Below, piece by piece: positions 60,712-64,000 of a DNA stretch of 64,000 bases. A program made the position numbers and the translations under genes. The notes under the pieces are model-generated. The model did no database searches, had not been told where the DNA came from, and saw only the letters and a program-made list of their open reading frames with translations. Every line of letters starts with the position of its first letter. Positions within the stretch are counted from its first letter, which is position 1. Source of the stretch: JANPLD01 sp964445765 (GTDB taxonomy: Bacteria > Pseudomonadota > Alphaproteobacteria > Rickettsiales > UBA8987); the NCBI GenBank assembly GCA_964445765.1, contig CAYULD010000002.1, positions 186,001 to 250,000 on the forward strand. Direction: 5' to 3'.

Positions 60712-61469
60712 AGAAATCACTTAAAGAAATTGGCTCAAAAACTGCAAAAAATGGCTTTAGTAATGAAGTTAATGTTATTAAATCCTTCAATAATTGGGAA
60801 AATGATTCACTTGCACAAGATTGGCTAAAAGCTATGAATTATAAATTATCTGAAATTGAATATGTTAAAGCTATAAAAGTTAATGGAAATTTTAAGGCGG
60901 ATATTCAAGTTCAGGTAAGCGTTACAATAAAATTAAAAAACTTATTAGATACTCAAAATTTACAAGTAAAACTTGTTTCTAACCCATCTGGGTTTAATCA
61001 AATAGATAAAAGATGGATTGATAAGTATGTAGAATTATGGTGCATTCCAAATAATATAACAAGAATTCTAAAACATTTTACAGGAGAGCTAGAGCCAAAT
61101 ATAAAAAACCCAAAAGATAAAAGAAGAATGTTTATGAATGAGTTCTCTGTTGAAGAACAAAATTCTGTTTTATCTTTTTTAAGAAAAAATCAATCTTTAA
61201 TAGTTTCTGATATATTAAAAGGAAGAGGAAAATTTTCCGCGGAGTGGATGCTTGTAATTTTGAAATTAAAAAACCAAGAAATAAAATGGTCTTTGAAATC
61301 TATAAATTTTTGCTTAAATTTATTTGGTAATGGAAATGTTGAAATTACAAAACTTGGTAGCATAAAAATTGGAAATATTACTATGCAAAGAAAAGGGGGT
61401 GACGCTGGAAGGAAATCATCTCAGATGCTTCAATTCAAAATTAATCCTTGTCTCTTATTCGAAAACTAA
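60708..61469 (+). CDS. Type II restriction endonuclease, HinP1I-like (predicted GCGC)
   Basis: I recognise strong resemblance, from memory, to R.HinP1I, which cuts G^CGC. Shared stretches are ELGSKTAK-type start (EIGSKTAKNGFSNE), AQDWLKAM, LQVKLVSNPSGFNQIDKRWI, ILKHFTGELEP, KDKRRMFMNEFSVEEQN, ILKGRGKFSAEWMLV and TMQRKGGDAGRKSSQMLQFK. The nuclease core residues fit: D65, then Q86-V87-K88, corresponding to the D...QxK active site of HinP1I; the Ser before the Asp is Ala here. The 253 residues match the family. The start overlaps the methyltransferase stop (ATGA), so modification is translated first. Intact and probably active. Confidence 0.9.
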   Translation: MKKSLKEIGSKTAKNGFSNEVNVIKSFNNWENDSLAQDWLKAMNYKLSEIEYVKAIKVNGNFKADIQVQVSVTIKLKNLLDTQNLQVKLVSNPSGFNQIDKRWIDKYVELWCIPNNITRILKHFTGELEPNIKNPKDKRRMFMNEFSVEEQNSVLSFLRKNQSLIVSDILKGRGKFSAEWMLVILKLKNQEIKWSLKSINFCLNLFGNGNVEITKLGSIKIGNITMQRKGGDAGRKSSQMLQFKINPCLLFEN

Positions 61470-61487
61470 AAACCTACTAAATTATAT

Positions 61488-62510
61488 CTAATTTCCCGCC
61501 AATTTATAAATTAGTTGCTCGGTGATGATTTCTGGCTCTGAGTTTGAGGTTTTAATTTCTGCCTCTGCCTCATAAAGCATATGGTGAAACTCAGATAAAT
61601 CATCATATTTAGCAAGATTTTGAATATGTTTGCGGAAATATTCTTGCTGGCTGTAAAAAATTCTCATAAATTTAGTTACATCTGATAAATTTTTACCTTT
61701 TTTGGTTTGCTCCCTCGCATATTCTAGCTTTTCAAGATAATTTTTGAGTGAACGAAATAGAAATATTGGTACCACCCCATCTAATTTAGCTTTTCTATAT
61801 TTTTCTAACGCACCTGAAAAATTGCCCAAAAAAATCTGATTGGCAATATCTTGCACTGATGTCTCAGAAGAATTGCCTGTTAAATTATAAATATCCTCAA
61901 CCCCTAAATTTGCCCCCTTGCCTGTGCATAAGGCAATTTTTTTAACCTCATTTTGCATAATTCCTGCATCACCTTTACATAATTCAGCAAGGGTATCTGC
62001 AGCCTCTGGGGTTATAGAAATTTGGCTTTCCCTAAATGTTTGGATAATTTTAGTGGCAAGTGCTCTTTCATTCTCTGCGTAATATTGAAATGAAGCTAAA
62101 TATTTTTCTGACTCAAAGAATTTTTTAAGAGAAGAATCTTTTGATAAATCGCCCGCTGTAACTATTAAAATTGCATTTTCTATAATTTCAGGGCTGATAT
62201 TTTCTAACGCTTTTATTACTGCTTGATTGGCTTCCTTACCTTCTAAATTCTTGATGATTACAAGCCTTCTGCCACCACCAAAACTTATAGCTGAAAGCTC
62301 ATCTAAAATTATGGTAGAATCTTCAGTAATTTGGCTTGCATCAATTTTTGCAGTGGTAAATGGATCATCATTTGGGGAAATTGCTTTCTCAAGAGATTTA
62401 AGAGAATTTGAAATTGCACCATAATCTTGACCGCAAATTAAAACCGCTGCAAATTTAAGATATTCCTTAGATTTAACAAAATATTCAAATCTTGAGGTTT
62501 CAATTTTCAT
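61488..62510 (-). CDS. holA: DNA polymerase III delta subunit
   Basis: Clamp-loader subunit that opens the beta sliding clamp. The 340 residues fit HolA: VLICGQDYGAISNSLKSLEK near the start, AISFGGGRRLVIIKNLEGKE around residue 80, LAELCKGDAGIMQNEVKKIA near 185 and a C-terminal helical domain (VPIFLFRSLKNYLEKLEYAR). It is convergent with the restriction gene and follows the symporter gene by 20 bases on the same strand. lptE, often upstream of holA in this class, is absent. Confidence 0.9.
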   Translation of the reverse strand: MKIETSRFEYFVKSKEYLKFAAVLICGQDYGAISNSLKSLEKAISPNDDPFTTAKIDASQITEDSTIILDELSAISFGGGRRLVIIKNLEGKEANQAVIKALENISPEIIENAILIVTAGDLSKDSSLKKFFESEKYLASFQYYAENERALATKIIQTFRESQISITPEAADTLAELCKGDAGIMQNEVKKIALCTGKGANLGVEDIYNLTGNSSETSVQDIANQIFLGNFSGALEKYRKAKLDGVVPIFLFRSLKNYLEKLEYAREQTKKGKNLSDVTKFMRIFYSQQEYFRKHIQNLAKYDDLSEFHHMLYEAEAEIKTSNSEPEIITEQLIYKLAGN

Positions 62511-62530
62511 AATTGAACCAATTAATTCAT

Positions 62531-63841
62531 CTAACTTTTAGAATAATAAATTTTTTCATCAAGCTGTTTTTCTGTTGAGTCAATAGTTAGGGTAATACAA
62601 GCATCACCAGTGATATTAACGGTTGTTCTAAACATATCAAGCACCCTATCAATACCAAGAATTATCGCAATATATTCAATTGGAATACCCACTGAATTTA
62701 ATACCATACCCATAAATATGATAGAGCCACTTGGAATGCCAGCCGCACCAATTGAAGCAATTGTGCAGGTGAAAATTAACATTACATAATCATGCATACC
62801 AAGCACAACATCTGTTGCTTGTGCAAAAAATAATGCACATATGCCTAAGTAAATTGCAGTGCCATCCATATTCATTGAAGCACCCAGTGGCAGAACAAAA
62901 TTTGCACTAGTTTCTGAAACACCCATTTTTTCTTTAAGAGTTTTCATAGTTGTTGCAAGTGCCGCCTTACTGCTACTGGTAGAGAAAGCAAGGGTTTGAG
63001 GCTCAACCATTTTTTTGTAAAATGGTAATGGTGAAACTTTACCAAAGAATTTAATTATCAAACCAAAAATTAAATATTGGAAGAAACACGCAATTAGAAC
63101 AACTGTGAATAATTTGCCAAGTGAGCCAACTATTGCCAAGCCCTTTTCACCAATCATCCAAGACATAAAGCCAAACACACCAATTGGTGAGAGCTTAACA
63201 ATAAGCTCAATCATCTTGAAAGAAAATTGTGCAAATTCATTGATTAAAACTAATAAATTCGGAACTTTATCTCTAATCAAATTAATAGTAAAACCTGCAA
63301 ATAATGAGAAAACCACAATCTGAAGAATTTTACCTTCTGCCATTGCACCAATCGCATTATGAGGGAATATGCTAATTATCATCTCAAGAAAATCTTTTGG
63401 CCCTTCGGTTGGAATTTGGAAGTTGGATTTTTCCATATGAAGCTCAACGCCTTTGCCCGGCTCAAAAATAATGCCTGCACCTAAGCCAATTACCACTGCA
63501 AAGCTCGCAGTGCCGAGATATGCTAACACTGATTTTAAGCCAATCTTAGACATATTAGAAGAATTAACCATATTGGTAATTGCAGAAACTAATGAAAAGA
63601 AAATTAGTGGCGGAATAACCATTTTTACAAGGTTAATAAATATTGTACCAAGCGGTAGTAAATATCTGGTATAGTCATTAGTTTTGTAATCTTCTAATGA
63701 TTCTATAGCACCCATTGAAAGCAAAATATTTGCAAGCGGGTGGTGGATAATATAACCAACAATAACGCCTAGAACTAAACCTATTAAAACCTTAACCCAA
63801 AGGGCAAGTTTACCTTTTGTATTTTCATAACTTGCTGCCAT
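62531..63841 (-). CDS. Dicarboxylate/amino acid:cation symporter (DAACS, GltP/DctA-like)
   Basis: Inner-membrane secondary transporter of the glutamate/dicarboxylate family. The 436 residues show eight helices and two re-entrant loops. Marks are the serine-rich loop AFSTSSSKAALATTMKTL, PLGASMNMDGTAIYLG (the NMDGT motif that coordinates Na+ and substrate), GIPSGSIIFMGMVL, and DRVLDMFRTTVNITGDACI at the C-terminus, with Arg and Thr/Asn contacting substrate. I chose ATG at 63841 (MAASYENTKG); the frame extends to a TTG at 63886 but with no reason to use it. Substrate may be glutamate, aspartate or C4-dicarboxylates. Upstream sequence to the window end shows no gene. Confidence 0.93.
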   Translation of the reverse strand: MAASYENTKGKLALWVKVLIGLVLGVIVGYIIHHPLANILLSMGAIESLEDYKTNDYTRYLLPLGTIFINLVKMVIPPLIFFSLVSAITNMVNSSNMSKIGLKSVLAYLGTASFAVVIGLGAGIIFEPGKGVELHMEKSNFQIPTEGPKDFLEMIISIFPHNAIGAMAEGKILQIVVFSLFAGFTINLIRDKVPNLLVLINEFAQFSFKMIELIVKLSPIGVFGFMSWMIGEKGLAIVGSLGKLFTVVLIACFFQYLIFGLIIKFFGKVSPLPFYKKMVEPQTLAFSTSSSKAALATTMKTLKEKMGVSETSANFVLPLGASMNMDGTAIYLGICALFFAQATDVVLGMHDYVMLIFTCTIASIGAAGIPSGSIIFMGMVLNSVGIPIEYIAIILGIDRVLDMFRTTVNITGDACITLTIDSTEKQLDEKIYYSKS

Positions 63842-64000
63842 AGTAAAAAACCTAAATATTAAAATATTAATAAATCCAAACCCCAAAGATAAAACTGGAA
63901 ATTAGAAGCAAATTTTTCAATATGTCAATGCTAAATTTTGAATTTTTTTTATAGATTATTGACTTATATCAAAGCACAACACCAAACCATTATAGATTTT

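Overview
This 64 kb window is AT-rich alphaproteobacterial chromosome. It is densely packed with housekeeping genes and carries one tRNA gene. Markers of the class are a TimA/Tim44-like gene directly upstream of mltA, a ChpT-type histidine phosphotransferase beside a CheA-REC hybrid, and ETF and complex I genes. The valyl-tRNA synthetase carries a GFDDNGLPTE-type signature and not the usual bacterial GTDHAG type. As I recall, that 'archaeal genre' ValRS is typical of Rickettsiales. With the low GC, ankyrin-repeat protein and many palindromic intergenic repeats, I infer a Rickettsiales-related lineage. It is not a minimal obligate parasite, because genes for threonine, lysine, histidine, branched-chain and aromatic amino acid metabolism are present, along with chemotaxis and competence genes. 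No marker here allows a genus call.

Layout. 1-4 kb: 3' part of comEC, then infC, nuoD and nuoB. 4-4.6 kb: a repeat-rich gap. 4.6-7.6 kb: an unrecognised 1003-aa protein. 7.7-14.6 kb: murA convergent with a minus-strand run pgsA-yejE-[operator]-abrB/vapC-valS, where valS carries a large in-frame insertion. 14.7-22 kb: timA-like, mltA, nrdR, GST, a hypothetical gene, mraY, and etfB-lipoprotein-etfA. 22-30.5 kb: TAXI binding protein, ispA, hisE, HAD phosphatase, ilvE, aroQ, DsbA-like, M48 protease, xerC and L,D-transpeptidase. 31-39 kb: porin, ribE, ABC ATPase, pyrG, GNAT, redoxin, queH, an LPG-synthase-type membrane protein and ppa. 39-47.5 kb: a 1060-aa ankyrin/SPOR-like protein, thrC, AsmA-like, zinc-ribbon protein, YdcF-like and a membrane protein. 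47.6-53.9 kb: tRNA-Val(GAC), a hypothetical gene, mrp, hflK-hflC-smpB, a tandem J-domain protein, dnaJ and a small LptM-like lipoprotein. 54-64 kb: lysA, chpT-cheA-cheW, nuoA, a HinP1I-like restriction-modification pair, holA and a dicarboxylate symporter.

Most notable points. (1) valS has about 200 extra in-frame codons encoding a DUF559/Vsr-like nuclease domain, bounded by the same GC-rich palindromes that occur between genes. A toxin-antitoxin pair is translationally coupled directly upstream. (2) infC has no ATG, GTG or TTG that could start the conserved protein. The best start is an ATA behind a good Shine-Dalgarno, which adds an Asn/Pro-rich repeat extension. (3) Complex I genes are scattered: nuoB-nuoD are adjacent with no nuoC between them, and nuoA lies 55 kb away beside a restriction-modification system. 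(4) Composite palindromic elements built from shared modules fill almost every longer intergenic gap. No CRISPR array, IS transposase, prophage or rRNA operon is visible.
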